A DNA stretch of 64,000 bases from an uncultured Bacteroides sp. (GTDB taxonomy: Bacteria > Bacteroidota > Bacteroidia > Bacteroidales > Bacteroidaceae), in assembly GCA_900553185.1 (NCBI GenBank), contig USCT01000002.1:120140-184139 (forward strand), read 5' to 3'. The position numbers were made by a program, and so were the translations under genes. The notes beneath the pieces are model-generated. The model was not told the DNA's origin. It ran no database searches and saw only the letters and a list, made by a program, of their open reading frames with translations. This document shows positions 1 to 8,453 of this stretch, piece by piece (within the stretch, counting starts at the first letter, position 1; every line of letters begins with the position of its first letter).

Positions 1-2233
1 TGGAAGCCGGCTGTCCGTTCAGTTCCTTCTCCCAGTTTTCCTTTGCAAAAAGCAACGACGTGTTGGCTGGCAGCTTTCCATCTATTTTCCGCTTGTTATA
101 AACCTTTCCATTAAAATCCATCAGTTCCAACGCCAGTGTCACATCTTCGTCTGTCAGCTTATCCGACATCAGATAATAACACAAATCATCGCCTTCCTTA
201 ATCGCATCTACCAGCACAGGAGCAAAAGCGCGCTTTGTCTGATACTGCATGGCTTTCCAGTTTCCATAATAATCGATGGAAGACCACGATACCACCGGCC
301 AGCTGTCATTCAGCTGCCAGGCCAGCGATCCCATACAGTACGGACGGTTCCGGCGATGTGCTTCCATACCATGACGCATTCCCTGTCCCTGCAGTACAAG
401 TCCGGCATATACCAGATCCTCAAATTTTTCGGGAACCTTGTAATACAGCGCCATCGTTTTCTGAATCAGGAAATTTCCGATAGTACTTTTCTGATGAGCG
501 TTCATAACCTCCGATTCCAACGCATAATCTTTCGGCTCGGCAAACATACGGATGGTCTTCATCTCCGGAAAAGCCTGAAAACCATACTCACTCATGAAAC
601 GCGGAATCTCCTTATCCAGACTTTCAAAAGGTTTCTGGCCATACCAGGTACCCCAGTTATGACTGTCGGCTATCTTCCAGCTTTCGGGGCGTCCCCAGTT
701 TGCTTCATACGGTGACCCATGCATATAAAAGCGGTCCGGATCCAGCTCCTTGACGATAGAAGGCAACAACTCCCGGAACAGGACATCGTATCCTTTTGTC
801 ATTTCCGCATAAATCTCAGGCGTATATTTTTCTTTCCACCCCCAATATCTCATTCCTTCATAAATTTCGTTGTTTCCGCACCACATGGCCAGCGAAGCGT
901 GGTTGCGCAGGCGCTTGATGTTGTATTCCGCTTCTTCCGAAACCCTTTTCAGGAAAGTGGGATCGTGCGGATACGTAGTACAGGCAAAAAGAAAATCCTG
1001 CCAGATCAATATACCACGTTTGTCGGCTTCTTCATAAAACTTGTCATCCTCATAGATACCGCCTCCCCAGACACGGATCATATTCATGTTCGAAGCCTGT
1101 ACATCTTCCATCAGACGGGCATATCGTTCAGGAGTGACATTCGGCAACAACGCATCATTCGGAATCATGTTCGAACCTTTGGCAAACAAAGGCTTTCCGT
1201 TTACTTCAAAATAAAAAGATTCACCATCCTTATCTTTTTCCTTTACCACACGTATGGTACGAAGGCCGATCTGTTCTTCCTTCGACGCAACTTCTTTCCC
1301 ATCCACTGTAACAGAAGCCGTGAAATCATACAGGGCAGGCTCTCCCCAACCGTTAGGCATCCATAAATGAGGCTGGTCAATGACCAGAGGAAGCTTGATC
1401 AGATTTTTACCCGGAGCCAGTTTGACCGGCTGTTCCAAGTTTTTTTCATTACCCTGATAGGCATAGACGATACGTACGACAGCGTTCTGCTCCTCGTCCG
1501 TAATATTGGTTATTTCCAACTGATTTTCAACTTTTGCCTGCCGGTCGTTTACCTGCAACTGACGTACGTAGTAATCATCAATACTGGTAGCATCATAAAA
1601 AACCAGCTTCACCGGACGCCAGATACCCGCAGTTACCAGACGGATTCCCCAGTCCCATCCATACGAATAAGGAGCCTTACGGGTATATACACTTACACGC
1701 TTATCCGAATGATCATTGTCGGCCGGATAATTGAATCCGTCACTCTCCCACTGAGGCAGCGTTTCGTTTACAGCCGAACGAAAACGGATCATCAGTTTAT
1801 TTTCACCTTTACGCAACACAGATTTAACCGGAATCGTATATCCCACAAACATATTATCCGATTTCAAAAGCAATGAACCGTTCAGATAAACATCGGCATA
1901 CGTATCCAGTCCTTCGAAGGACAACACCGCTGCTCCTCTCTCCAGTTGTTTTTCGTCTACCTGAAATGTCGTACGATACAGCCAGTTCTCTTTTTCCACC
2001 CATTGTACCTTCTCTTCATTCATACCGAAAAAAGGATTTTCCAGCTTACCGTGATCTATCAGATCCTGATGAACCGTACCTGGAACCTTGGCCGAAAGCC
2101 ATTCCTGATCTCCTTCTTTCGAAAATTCCCAACCTTGAGACAGTACACACGTTTGTGGCATCTCATAATCAGTTGCCCATGCCGAAAGAACCGACATACC
2201 ACAAAGCCACGCCATCATGCTTTTTTTCCACAT
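1..2233 (-). CDS. GH2 beta-mannosidase, secreted, C-terminus outside window
   Basis: Reading the minus strand from the ATG at 2233 gives an open frame of about 744 codons that runs off the left edge. It starts with a signal peptide (MWKKSMMAWLCGMSVLSAWA) and continues with the GH2 sugar-binding fold (YSYGWDWGIRL) and the (beta/alpha)8 barrel. MWCGNNE at about residue 453 carries the expected acid/base Glu, and FMSEYGFQ at about 548 the nucleophile Glu. MWCGNNE and the general arrangement fit GH2 beta-mannosidases, which release mannose from the non-reducing ends of mannosides in the periplasm or at the surface. Family members are about 850 residues, so roughly 100 residues are missing. I saw no frameshift. 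Specificity is inferred from motifs only; another GH2 activity is possible. Confidence 0.87.
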   Translation of the reverse strand, partial: MWKKSMMAWLCGMSVLSAWATDYEMPQTCVLSQGWEFSKEGDQEWLSAKVPGTVHQDLIDHGKLENPFFGMNEEKVQWVEKENWLYRTTFQVDEKQLERGAAVLSFEGLDTYADVYLNGSLLLKSDNMFVGYTIPVKSVLRKGENKLMIRFRSAVNETLPQWESDGFNYPADNDHSDKRVSVYTRKAPYSYGWDWGIRLVTAGIWRPVKLVFYDATSIDDYYVRQLQVNDRQAKVENQLEITNITDEEQNAVVRIVYAYQGNEKNLEQPVKLAPGKNLIKLPLVIDQPHLWMPNGWGEPALYDFTASVTVDGKEVASKEEQIGLRTIRVVKEKDKDGESFYFEVNGKPLFAKGSNMIPNDALLPNVTPERYARLMEDVQASNMNMIRVWGGGIYEDDKFYEEADKRGILIWQDFLFACTTYPHDPTFLKRVSEEAEYNIKRLRNHASLAMWCGNNEIYEGMRYWGWKEKYTPEIYAEMTKGYDVLFRELLPSIVKELDPDRFYMHGSPYEANWGRPESWKIADSHNWGTWYGQKPFESLDKEIPRFMSEYGFQAFPEMKTIRMFAEPKDYALESEVMNAHQKSTIGNFLIQKTMALYYKVPEKFEDLVYAGLVLQGQGMRHGMEAHRRNRPYCMGSLAWQLNDSWPVVSWSSIDYYGNWKAMQYQTKRAFAPVLVDAIKEGDDLCYYLMSDKLTDEDVTLALELMDFNGKVYNKRKIDGKLPANTSLLFAKENWEKELNGQPAS

Positions 2234-2589
2234 ATATTCCTTTATTTAAAATTTCGATTAAAAAATCCAGGTATCATCAAATCCATCTTTCACCCACGCA
2301 CAAAGAATCAATGCCACGACGTATTTTTCATAATATCCCAAATTTCGTAGTAAAAGTAAGAAAAAAACTTCTATAACCGAAAATATACTAAATTTATTTA
2401 CAAATAAAAATGCAACAAAACAAAAAAATCCATTTTTACGACAAATAAACTTGCTTTTTTCACCTTTATAACCGGTACAGAATGAAATAAAAAAATATCA
2501 GGACCACTCTAAGAAATTATTTAGAACGATCCTGCCCCACACAGTAAAAAAAATTGCCGATGACTTTTTGACAAAATCATCGGCACTAG
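2234..2589. other. AT-rich intergenic region between GH2 gene and tRNA-Arg
   Basis: No credible gene. The stretch contains the 5' leader and unrecognised promoter of the GH2 gene (2234 to about 2450; no clean TAnnTTTG box found on the minus strand) and, at its right end, the terminator of the tRNA. The middle is a poorly structured A/T-rich stretch. Confidence 0.6.
2546..2585 (-). terminator. Rho-independent terminator after tRNA-Arg
   Basis: On the minus strand, a perfect 9-bp stem TGCCGATGA/TCATCGGCA (2555-2563 with 2577-2585) is followed by a run of eight T. It lies a few bases past the tRNA 3' end and would end its transcript. Confidence 0.85.
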
Positions 2590-2661
2590 TACACCCATGG
2601 GGAGTCGAACCCCAATCGATGGAACCGGAATCCATTATTCTATCCATTGAACTATGGGTGC
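2590..2661 (-). tRNA. tRNA-Arg (anticodon CCG)
   Basis: The minus-strand sequence folds as a tRNA. The acceptor arm is GCACCCA/TGGGTGT with discriminator A. The anticodon stem is ATGGA/TCCAT with loop TTCCGGT, giving anticodon CCG. The T arm is GGGG-TTCGACT-CCCC. The CCA end is not encoded. It would read CGG arginine codons. A terminator follows directly. Confidence 0.93.
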
Positions 2662-2842
2662 ATTTTTTATTTGCGGGAACAAAAGTACAACAATTCCTGT
2701 TTCCATCCTAATAAATTGAACAAAAAAATTTATCTCCACACAAAAAATCATAAAAAGAAATATATCATATTATTAATGAAAAATAGAACATCACCACCCC
2801 ACGATAATTTATAATATTTGCCATTCAAAACTATCTCTACAA

Positions 2843-4705
2843 ATGAAACAGCAAACTTCACAAAACCAACGAACCGAAAAAGGGAATCCGTTTATGGGGT
2901 TCTTATGTGGAATACTTATCGTATTATTCCTGAACTGGCTCATTTTTCCAAACCTAACCAAACGGGAAATAACTCCTACCGACTATGGAACGTTTATCGA
3001 AAAAATGGAGCAAGGACAGATCAAAGAAGTCATGATCAAAAACAATCAGATCTACTTTACCGCCAACGAACAAGGAAACCAAACCAAGACTTACCAGACA
3101 GGAGAAATCAATGATCCACAACTGGTAGACCGTCTGCTGAAAGCAAAAAGCCCGAACGAAAGCGGAAAGATTTCATTCAATCAGATTGTTCCACAGGAAA
3201 ACTCACCGATACTTAACTTTATCCTGATGTGGATTCTTCCGGGACTGATATTCTACATCATCTGGAAACAAGCCAGCAACAGCATCCGGGCACGCATGGG
3301 ATCAAGCGGAAACTTCATGTCGTTCGGAAACAGCGGTGCAAAAATTTATGCAGACTCCGATGTAAAAACAACATTTGCCGATGTTGCCGGACAAAATGAA
3401 GCCAAAGAAACACTGAACGAAATCGTAGATTTCCTGCATAATCCCACCAAATATACCAACATCGGAGCTTCTTTACCCAAAGGCGCCCTGCTGGTCGGCC
3501 CTCCGGGTACCGGAAAGACACTGATTGCACGCGCAGTTGCCGGAGAAGCCAAAGTTCCTTTCTTTGCCATATCAGGTTCTGAATTCGTCCAGATGTTCGT
3601 CGGAATGGGAGCCGCCAAAGTAAGGGATCTGTTTAAACAAGCCACGGAAAAAGCGCCGTGCATCATCTTTATCGATGAAATAGATGCCATCGGCAAACGA
3701 CGAGACAACTCTTTCGGAGGAAATGACGAACGGGAACAGACACTCAACCAGTTGCTGACTGAAATGGACGGATTCGACGGACGGAAAGGAGTAGTCATTC
3801 TGGCCGCCACCAACCGTCCGGAGAGCCTGGATAAGGCTTTGCTGCGTCCCGGACGATTCGACCGGCGCATACAGATGGAACTCCCCGACCTGGAAGGAAG
3901 AAAAGCCATACTGGGAGTACACCTGAAAAAAGTCAAACATGGTGACATCGACATGGATCTGGTAGCCCGTGCCACGGCCGGCTCATCGGGTGCCGAACTG
4001 GCCAACATCGTGAATGAAGCGGCCTTGCGTGCCGTACGTATGAACAGAAAGCAGGTAACCACCAGCGATCTGGAAGAAAGTGTGGAAACCGTCATTGCCG
4101 GAGCACAAAAGAAAGGAAAGGTCATTTCTACCGACGAAAAACGAATCATTGCCTACCACGAAATCGGACACGCCATGGTAGCCGCCATGCAGACCCACTC
4201 GGCTCCCGTCCATAAGATTACCATCATTCCCCGCACTTCAGGAGCACTGGGATATACCATGCAGGTAGACAACAACGAACAGGTTCTGCTAAGCAAGGAA
4301 GACCTGTTCAACCGGATAGTGACCTACACCGGCGGACGGGCCGCAGAAGAAATTATCTGCAATACTGTCACCACAGGCGCCTCCAATGACATTGAGCAGG
4401 CCACCCGGCTGGCCCGGGCCATGGTTACCAGATACGGCATGAGCGATGACTATGACATGATGGGACTGGAAACCGTAAACAACGCTTATCTGGGAGGCGA
4501 CACTTCCCTTACCTGTTCCACCGATACGGCAGCCGACATCGACCGCGAAGTTCTCCGCATCATCAAGGAAGCCCATCAGAAGGCAAAGGAAATTATTTCA
4601 GAAAATATGGAAGCCATGCATCAGGCAGCCACTTTCCTGATAGAAAAAGAAACCATCACGGGAGAAGAATTCATGAACATACTTCACATGATGGAAAAGA
4701 AATGA
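2843..4705 (+). CDS. ftsH: ATP-dependent membrane zinc metalloprotease FtsH (short variant)
   Basis: 620 residues. Domain order is a TM helix (about 18-37), a short extracytoplasmic segment, a second TM (about 120-140), an AAA+ ATPase and an M41 peptidase. Walker A GPPGTGKT is at about 219, Walker B is CIIFIDEIDA, and the arginine-finger region is LLRPGRFDRR. The zinc site HEIGH is at about 439, with the third ligand probably the Asp in GASNDIE near 515. FtsH hexamers unfold and degrade membrane and short-lived cytosolic proteins. It appears monocistronic, between a tRNA and the lysO region. Odd features: HEIGH where HEAGH is usual, and pore and linker wording (GQNEAKETLNEIVDFL) that reads more like Firmicutes FtsH than the longer housekeeping FtsH I know from Bacteroides, so it may be a second, acquired copy. 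Confidence 0.95.
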   Translation: MKQQTSQNQRTEKGNPFMGFLCGILIVLFLNWLIFPNLTKREITPTDYGTFIEKMEQGQIKEVMIKNNQIYFTANEQGNQTKTYQTGEINDPQLVDRLLKAKSPNESGKISFNQIVPQENSPILNFILMWILPGLIFYIIWKQASNSIRARMGSSGNFMSFGNSGAKIYADSDVKTTFADVAGQNEAKETLNEIVDFLHNPTKYTNIGASLPKGALLVGPPGTGKTLIARAVAGEAKVPFFAISGSEFVQMFVGMGAAKVRDLFKQATEKAPCIIFIDEIDAIGKRRDNSFGGNDEREQTLNQLLTEMDGFDGRKGVVILAATNRPESLDKALLRPGRFDRRIQMELPDLEGRKAILGVHLKKVKHGDIDMDLVARATAGSSGAELANIVNEAALRAVRMNRKQVTTSDLEESVETVIAGAQKKGKVISTDEKRIIAYHEIGHAMVAAMQTHSAPVHKITIIPRTSGALGYTMQVDNNEQVLLSKEDLFNRIVTYTGGRAAEEIICNTVTTGASNDIEQATRLARAMVTRYGMSDDYDMMGLETVNNAYLGGDTSLTCSTDTAADIDREVLRIIKEAHQKAKEIISENMEAMHQAATFLIEKETITGEEFMNILHMMEKK

Positions 4706-4729
4706 CATCTTATACATCCTCCCGCTCAA

Positions 4730-4784
4730 GACCCTACGTTTTCCGTATGCGGAACATTCGTCCTGCATACGGAGAACGTAGAGT
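4730..4784 (+). terminator. Long inverted repeat downstream of ftsH
   Basis: About 23-bp imperfect stem: GACCCTACGTTTTCCGTATGC pairs with GCATACGGAGAACGTAGAGTC around a short loop, starting 25 nt after the ftsH stop. There is no T-run on the plus side, so it may act as an mRNA-stabilising 3' hairpin rather than a classic terminator. Confidence 0.5.
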
Positions 4785-4961
4785 CTACAGCCGGAGAACA
4801 TAAACCCCAAACGCATAAACCGACCTGTAAAACCTCATAAATATGCTTTTACACCGCCATCAAAAACGGTAATTCCTCATAAATATGTAAAACAAACCAA
4901 CTATTCTTCGAAATCTGACAAAATTTTCTGCTATCCTATCGATTAGTCAAAATACATTCAT

Positions 4962-4969
4962 TATCTTTG
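4962..4969 (+). promoter_or_regulatory. Bacteroidetes -7 promoter box upstream of lysO leader
   Basis: TATCTTTG matches TAnnTTTG. The predicted start is near 4976, which gives a leader of about 285 nt before lysO. That leader contains a short reading frame (5000-5113) and two hairpins. Confidence 0.6.
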
Positions 4970-4999
4970 CACCGCAAAACAAACCAGTATTTCAGAGCC

Positions 5000-5113
5000 A
5001 TGGATAAAACCAATTTCTTCAACAACAAGATTGTCAATACCCAACTCCGTTGGTGTATTACGATTCTTATTATCCAATGGTTCTCAGGCTTTGTCCAATT
5101 TCCAACCGTTTAA
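5000..5113 (+). CDS. 37-residue small ORF in the lysO leader
   Basis: ATG at 5000, stop at 5111-5113, about 24 nt after the predicted transcription start. The product begins MDKTNFFNNK and has a hydrophobic middle (CITILIIQWFSGF). I do not recognise it. It precedes two hairpins and the lysO genes on the same strand, so it could be a leader peptide whose translation controls the downstream structure. It could also be a chance frame. There is no run of lysine codons that would suggest classical lysine attenuation. Confidence 0.35.
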   Translation: MDKTNFFNNKIVNTQLRWCITILIIQWFSGFVQFPTV

Positions 5114-5146
5114 TTTCCTGTAAACTCATTCTAACCATGCCCTTTT

Positions 5147-5205
5147 CTGAATAAGGATTTCCTTGTTCAGAAGGTATCTCTTGTCTGTCTGCTTTCCGGC
5201 AGACA
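5147..5205 (+). promoter_or_regulatory. Two consecutive hairpins in the lysO 5' leader
   Basis: Hairpin 1 (5147-5170): CTGAA-t-AAGGA pairs with TCCTT-g-TTCAG. Hairpin 2 (5186-5205): TGTCTGC pairs with GCAGACA across a 6-nt loop. An alternative pairing TTGTCTG (5181-5187) with CAGACAA (5200-5206) is possible, so the second element could switch. I do not recognise a known riboswitch. Confidence 0.4.
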
Positions 5206-5262
5206 ACAGGATAAATCTGGCGTCAGCCAAAGAAGTTGAACATCAAAAAGCCATTTACTGTT

Positions 5263-5547
5263 ATGTTGTATTTAAGCATACTGACCATTGGTCTCATCAT
5301 AGGATATTTCTGCCGTAAAATTTTTATATTGAAGAAGCTGGACAGTTCCATCTCGGCTACCATCTGGGCCATGCTCTTCGTTTTCGGAGTATCAATCGGC
5401 TCAAATAAAGAACTGGTAAGCAACGTAGGAAACATAGGACTACAGGCATTCATCATGGCTACCTGCGGTGTAGCAGGAAGTGTACTGGCCGCCGGTCTGG
5501 CATTTCGTCTTTTCTTCAGAAAGAAAGGAGGCCAACATGAAAAATAA
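5263..5547 (+). CDS. LysO-family lysine exporter, N-terminal part (DUF340)
   Basis: About 94 residues from the ATG at 5263; a TTG at 5236 with AAAGAAG upstream would add nine residues. Two or three TM segments are visible (MLYLSILTIGLIIGYF, WAMLFVFGVSIG, LQAFIMATCGVAGSVLAAGLAF). The family (E. coli LysO/YbjE) exports lysine and thialysine across the inner membrane. In E. coli it is one chain; here the family is split, and this piece corresponds to its first helices. Its stop lies inside the next gene, which suggests translational coupling. Confidence 0.78.
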   Translation: MLYLSILTIGLIIGYFCRKIFILKKLDSSISATIWAMLFVFGVSIGSNKELVSNVGNIGLQAFIMATCGVAGSVLAAGLAFRLFFRKKGGQHEK

Positions 5548-6157
5548 TCTGATGATAGTAGGTTGCCTTGTAACCGGCATTCTCTGTGGTATTTATCTGA
5601 ATGTTCCTTTTCAGCCTTACTGCAAGGACATATCTTCTTATCTGCTGGCCTTTCTGGTTTTTCAGGCCGGGCTGAACCTGGGTGCCAACAGCGACTTTAA
5701 ATACATGAAAGAACATTTTCGTCTGTCTTCTTTCCTGTTTCCGGCATTCACGATTGGAGGGACACTTCTCTTTTCGGCACTGGCAAGCGTATTTCTGGCC
5801 ATGAATCTATGGGATGGCATGGCCGTAGGATGTGGTTTTGGCTATTACTCACTGTCGTCTATCATGATTATCCAGCTCAAGGAAAGCATAATCGGCATGG
5901 ACCTGGCTTCACAGCTAGGAGCAATCGCCTTGCTTACCAATGTCTTCAGGGAACTCTTCGCGCTTATAGGAGCTCCTGTTTATGCGCACTGTTTCGGCAA
6001 ACTGGCTCCCATTTCGGCAGCCGGTGTAACCTCCATAGATGTATGTCTGCCGGCCATCAGCAAATATTCCGGTCAGGAATTTATCCCGATAGCCGTCATT
6101 CAAGGAATCGTTTTGGAAATCGCAACACCCATGTTGATTACATTTTTCTGCGTATAA
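5537..6157 (+). CDS. lysO: LysO-family lysine exporter, C-terminal part
   Basis: 206 residues. The ATG at 5537 is preceded by a strong AAAGGAGG site and overlaps the end of the upstream half by 11 nt. An upstream in-frame ATG at 5480 would lie within the other half and lacks such a site. It is a polytopic membrane protein with about six helices, including the family hallmarks YYSLSSIMI and SIDVCLPAISKYSG. With the preceding small protein it should form one transporter. Substrate is inferred from the family. Confidence 0.82.
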   Translation: MKNNLMIVGCLVTGILCGIYLNVPFQPYCKDISSYLLAFLVFQAGLNLGANSDFKYMKEHFRLSSFLFPAFTIGGTLLFSALASVFLAMNLWDGMAVGCGFGYYSLSSIMIIQLKESIIGMDLASQLGAIALLTNVFRELFALIGAPVYAHCFGKLAPISAAGVTSIDVCLPAISKYSGQEFIPIAVIQGIVLEIATPMLITFFCV

Positions 6158-6298
6158 GCCACAAACAGTGATGAGTTGTCAGCCATGCAACCCAAGTTTT
6201 TCAGGGATTAAACTATCAACATTACGTCCAACCAACAGATTACAAAACATTTTGATACAAATTTAATGATATTTAATTGCATATTTACAAATTATACC

Positions 6299-6306
6299 TA
6301 TCTTTG
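6299..6306 (+). promoter_or_regulatory. Promoter of asnA
   Basis: TATCTTTG matches TAnnTTTG, with a TTG at 6277-6279 at -33 spacing. It lies about 34 nt before the asnA start codon. Confidence 0.65.
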
Positions 6307-6339
6307 TCGACGTATAAAAATTAAAAACGAAAAAAACTT

Positions 6340-7380
6340 ATGAGTTACCTGATAAAACCTGCCAATTATAAGCCTTTGCTCGACATGAAACAAACCGAGC
6401 TGGGTATCAAACAGATAAAAGAATTCTTCCAGCAGAATCTTTCATCCGAGTTAAGATTGCGTCGTGTAACCGCTCCTTTGTTCGTACTAAAAGGAATGGG
6501 TATAAACGATGACTTGAACGGAGTGGAACGCCCGGTTTCGTTCCCCATCAAGGACTTGGGCGAACAGCAGGCCGAAGTAGTTCACTCGCTGGCCAAATGG
6601 AAACGTGTTACCCTGGCCGATTACCAGATTGAACCGGGATATGGCATTTATACCGACATGAATGCCATCCGTGCAGATGAAGAGTTAGGAAACCTGCACT
6701 CTCTGTACGTGGATCAGTGGGACTGGGAACGGGTGATCACACCGGAACAGCGAAACGTAGAATTCCTGAAAAGCATTGTTACGCGTATCTATGCGGCCAT
6801 GCGCCGTACGGAATACATGATTTGCGAAGTATATCCGCAAATCAAGTCGTTCCTGGCACACGACATCCATTTCATACACTCTGAAGAATTGCTGCAGATG
6901 TATCCGGATAAAACGGCCAAGGAACGTGAAAACCTGATTACCAAGCAATATGGAGCCGTGTTCATCATCGGTATCGGAGGAAAGCTGAGCAACGGAGAAC
7001 CGCATGACCTCCGCGCTCCGGACTATGACGATTATTCTACCATCGATCCTAAGACAGGACTTCCGGGACTGAACGGTGACCTGCTGGTATGGAACGATGT
7101 ACTGGGACGTGCTTTTGAGCTTTCATCCATGGGTATCCGCGTAGACAAAGAGGCATTACTCAGACAATTGGAACAGACCGGCAAACAAGACCGCCTGCAA
7201 CTGTATTTCCACAAACGACTGATGAACGACACACTTCCATTGAGTATCGGAGGCGGTATCGGACAGTCACGCTTATGCATGCTATACCTGAAAAAGGCAC
7301 ATATCGGAGAAATACAGGCAAGTATCTGGCCGGAAGCAATGCGTAAGGAATGCGCGGAGATAGGTATCCCATTGATTTAA
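6340..7380 (+). CDS. asnA: Aspartate-ammonia ligase (asparagine synthetase A)
   Basis: 346 residues, the normal AsnA length. It makes asparagine from aspartate, ammonia and ATP (AMP-forming) in the cytosol and is related to class II aminoacyl-tRNA synthetases. Family segments seen: GIKQIKEFFQ near the N-terminus, DQWDWE at about 127-132, VFIIGIGGKLSNGEPHD, RAPDYDDY, LNGDLLVWN, and the motif-3-like LPLSIGGGIGQSR near the C-terminus. It has its own promoter and a strong terminator, so it is probably monocistronic. Confidence 0.96.
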   Translation: MSYLIKPANYKPLLDMKQTELGIKQIKEFFQQNLSSELRLRRVTAPLFVLKGMGINDDLNGVERPVSFPIKDLGEQQAEVVHSLAKWKRVTLADYQIEPGYGIYTDMNAIRADEELGNLHSLYVDQWDWERVITPEQRNVEFLKSIVTRIYAAMRRTEYMICEVYPQIKSFLAHDIHFIHSEELLQMYPDKTAKERENLITKQYGAVFIIGIGGKLSNGEPHDLRAPDYDDYSTIDPKTGLPGLNGDLLVWNDVLGRAFELSSMGIRVDKEALLRQLEQTGKQDRLQLYFHKRLMNDTLPLSIGGGIGQSRLCMLYLKKAHIGEIQASIWPEAMRKECAEIGIPLI

Positions 7381-7398
7381 AGACATACATTACCCCAG

Positions 7399-7438
7399 AA
7401 AAAAGGGTTGAGGCCATATTAGCCAACAACCCTTTTTT
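7399..7438 (+). terminator. Terminator between asnA and the fructan operon
   Basis: Perfect 12-bp stem AAAAAAGGGTTG (7399-7410) with CAACCCTTTTTT (7427-7438), plus an inner GGC/GCC. The A-run and T-run flanks let it work for asnA and for the convergent fructokinase operon. Confidence 0.85.
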
Positions 7439-7555
7439 CATGTACCCATGCCATTCATGTGAATGGCCCTGACCATTTTCATCTAATCCGTAAAATACGG
7501 TTCCATGCTTCACAGACAGAACCGTATATGCACTTCAATACTAACTTAAATTAAA

Positions 7556-8449
7556 CTATAGACTTTTTACTTTATCCTTCAGATACATGGGAAGTTCCGG
7601 CATCGCTCCATTCTGCGTACAAACGAATGCAGATACTTCTACCGCCAGCTCGTGTGCCTCGCGTACGGTCTTTCCTTTCAGAATAGAAGCTACAAAAGTA
7701 GCCGTAAAGGAATCACCCGCACCTACCGTATCAGCTACCTCTACTTTCGGAGTTTCCACAAAAGATACATTACCCGGCGTAAATACATAACTGCCGTTTA
7801 CGCCACAGGTCAGAATCAACATCTTCAGGTTATACTTGGCCAGCAGGATCCAGCATTTATCCTGCAAATCAATACCCGGATAACCGAACATACGACTCAC
7901 TACGACCAGCTCTTCATCGTTTATTTTCAAGACATTACATTTCTTGAACGAGTTACAAAGAATCTCCTTGGTATAAAATCCCTGACGCAAATTGATATCA
8001 AAGACCTTCAGTGTTCCTTCCTCCGGCATAGCATCCAGAAATCTGTTGATTGATTCACGAGATACCACACTGCGCTGAGCCAACGAACCGAAACAAACCG
8101 CTTTTGCCTGCGCAGCCAGTCCGTCCAGAGCCACTGTATAAGGAATATTATCCCATGCCACTCCTTCCTTGATGTCGTAACACGGTATGCCCTCAGCATC
8201 CAGTTCCACCTGCACGGTACCCGTCGGATATGGAACCCGTTCAATCATGCAATGCAAATTCTTCTCATACAGATTTTCAAGAATCTCTGTTCCCAGCTTA
8301 TCATCTCCTACCGCACTGACGGCCCGTCCGTCAAGTCCGAACTGTGATACATGATATGCGAAATTCGCCGGAGCACCTCCAATTTTCTTTCCTTCAGGCA
8401 GCACGTCCCACAGTGCCTCACCTATACCTACAACGATTGTGTTATTCAT
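7556..8449 (-). CDS. Fructokinase, PfkB/ribokinase family
   Basis: 297 residues. The N-terminal GIGEALWDVLPEGKKIGGAPANFAYH carries the family's first sugar-binding signature, and DTVGAGDSFTATF near the C-terminus carries the anion hole and catalytic Asp. It phosphorylates fructose with ATP. It starts 4 nt after the MFS transporter gene and lies in the same operon as GH32, SusD and SusC, which supports fructose as substrate: hexose freed by the hydrolase is imported and phosphorylated. The ATG at 8449 is the natural start because the family motif begins a few residues later. Confidence 0.93.
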   Translation of the reverse strand: MNNTIVVGIGEALWDVLPEGKKIGGAPANFAYHVSQFGLDGRAVSAVGDDKLGTEILENLYEKNLHCMIERVPYPTGTVQVELDAEGIPCYDIKEGVAWDNIPYTVALDGLAAQAKAVCFGSLAQRSVVSRESINRFLDAMPEEGTLKVFDINLRQGFYTKEILCNSFKKCNVLKINDEELVVVSRMFGYPGIDLQDKCWILLAKYNLKMLILTCGVNGSYVFTPGNVSFVETPKVEVADTVGAGDSFTATFVASILKGKTVREAHELAVEVSAFVCTQNGAMPELPMYLKDKVKSL

Positions 8450-8453
8450 AGTT

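Noticed and set aside
719..2376. Plus-strand frames opposite the GH2 gene
   Set aside because: The minus strand encodes a continuous, motif-complete GH2 enzyme; the plus frames have no family features.
2590..2661. tRNA-Arg as an integration site for a genomic island
   Set aside because: No integrase is nearby and I found no direct repeat of the tRNA 3' end in the window.
3346..4149. Long minus-strand frame inside ftsH (267 codons)
   Set aside because: It is antisense to a clear AAA+ protease, has no recognisable product and lacks promoter or Shine-Dalgarno signals; it follows from codon usage of the real gene.
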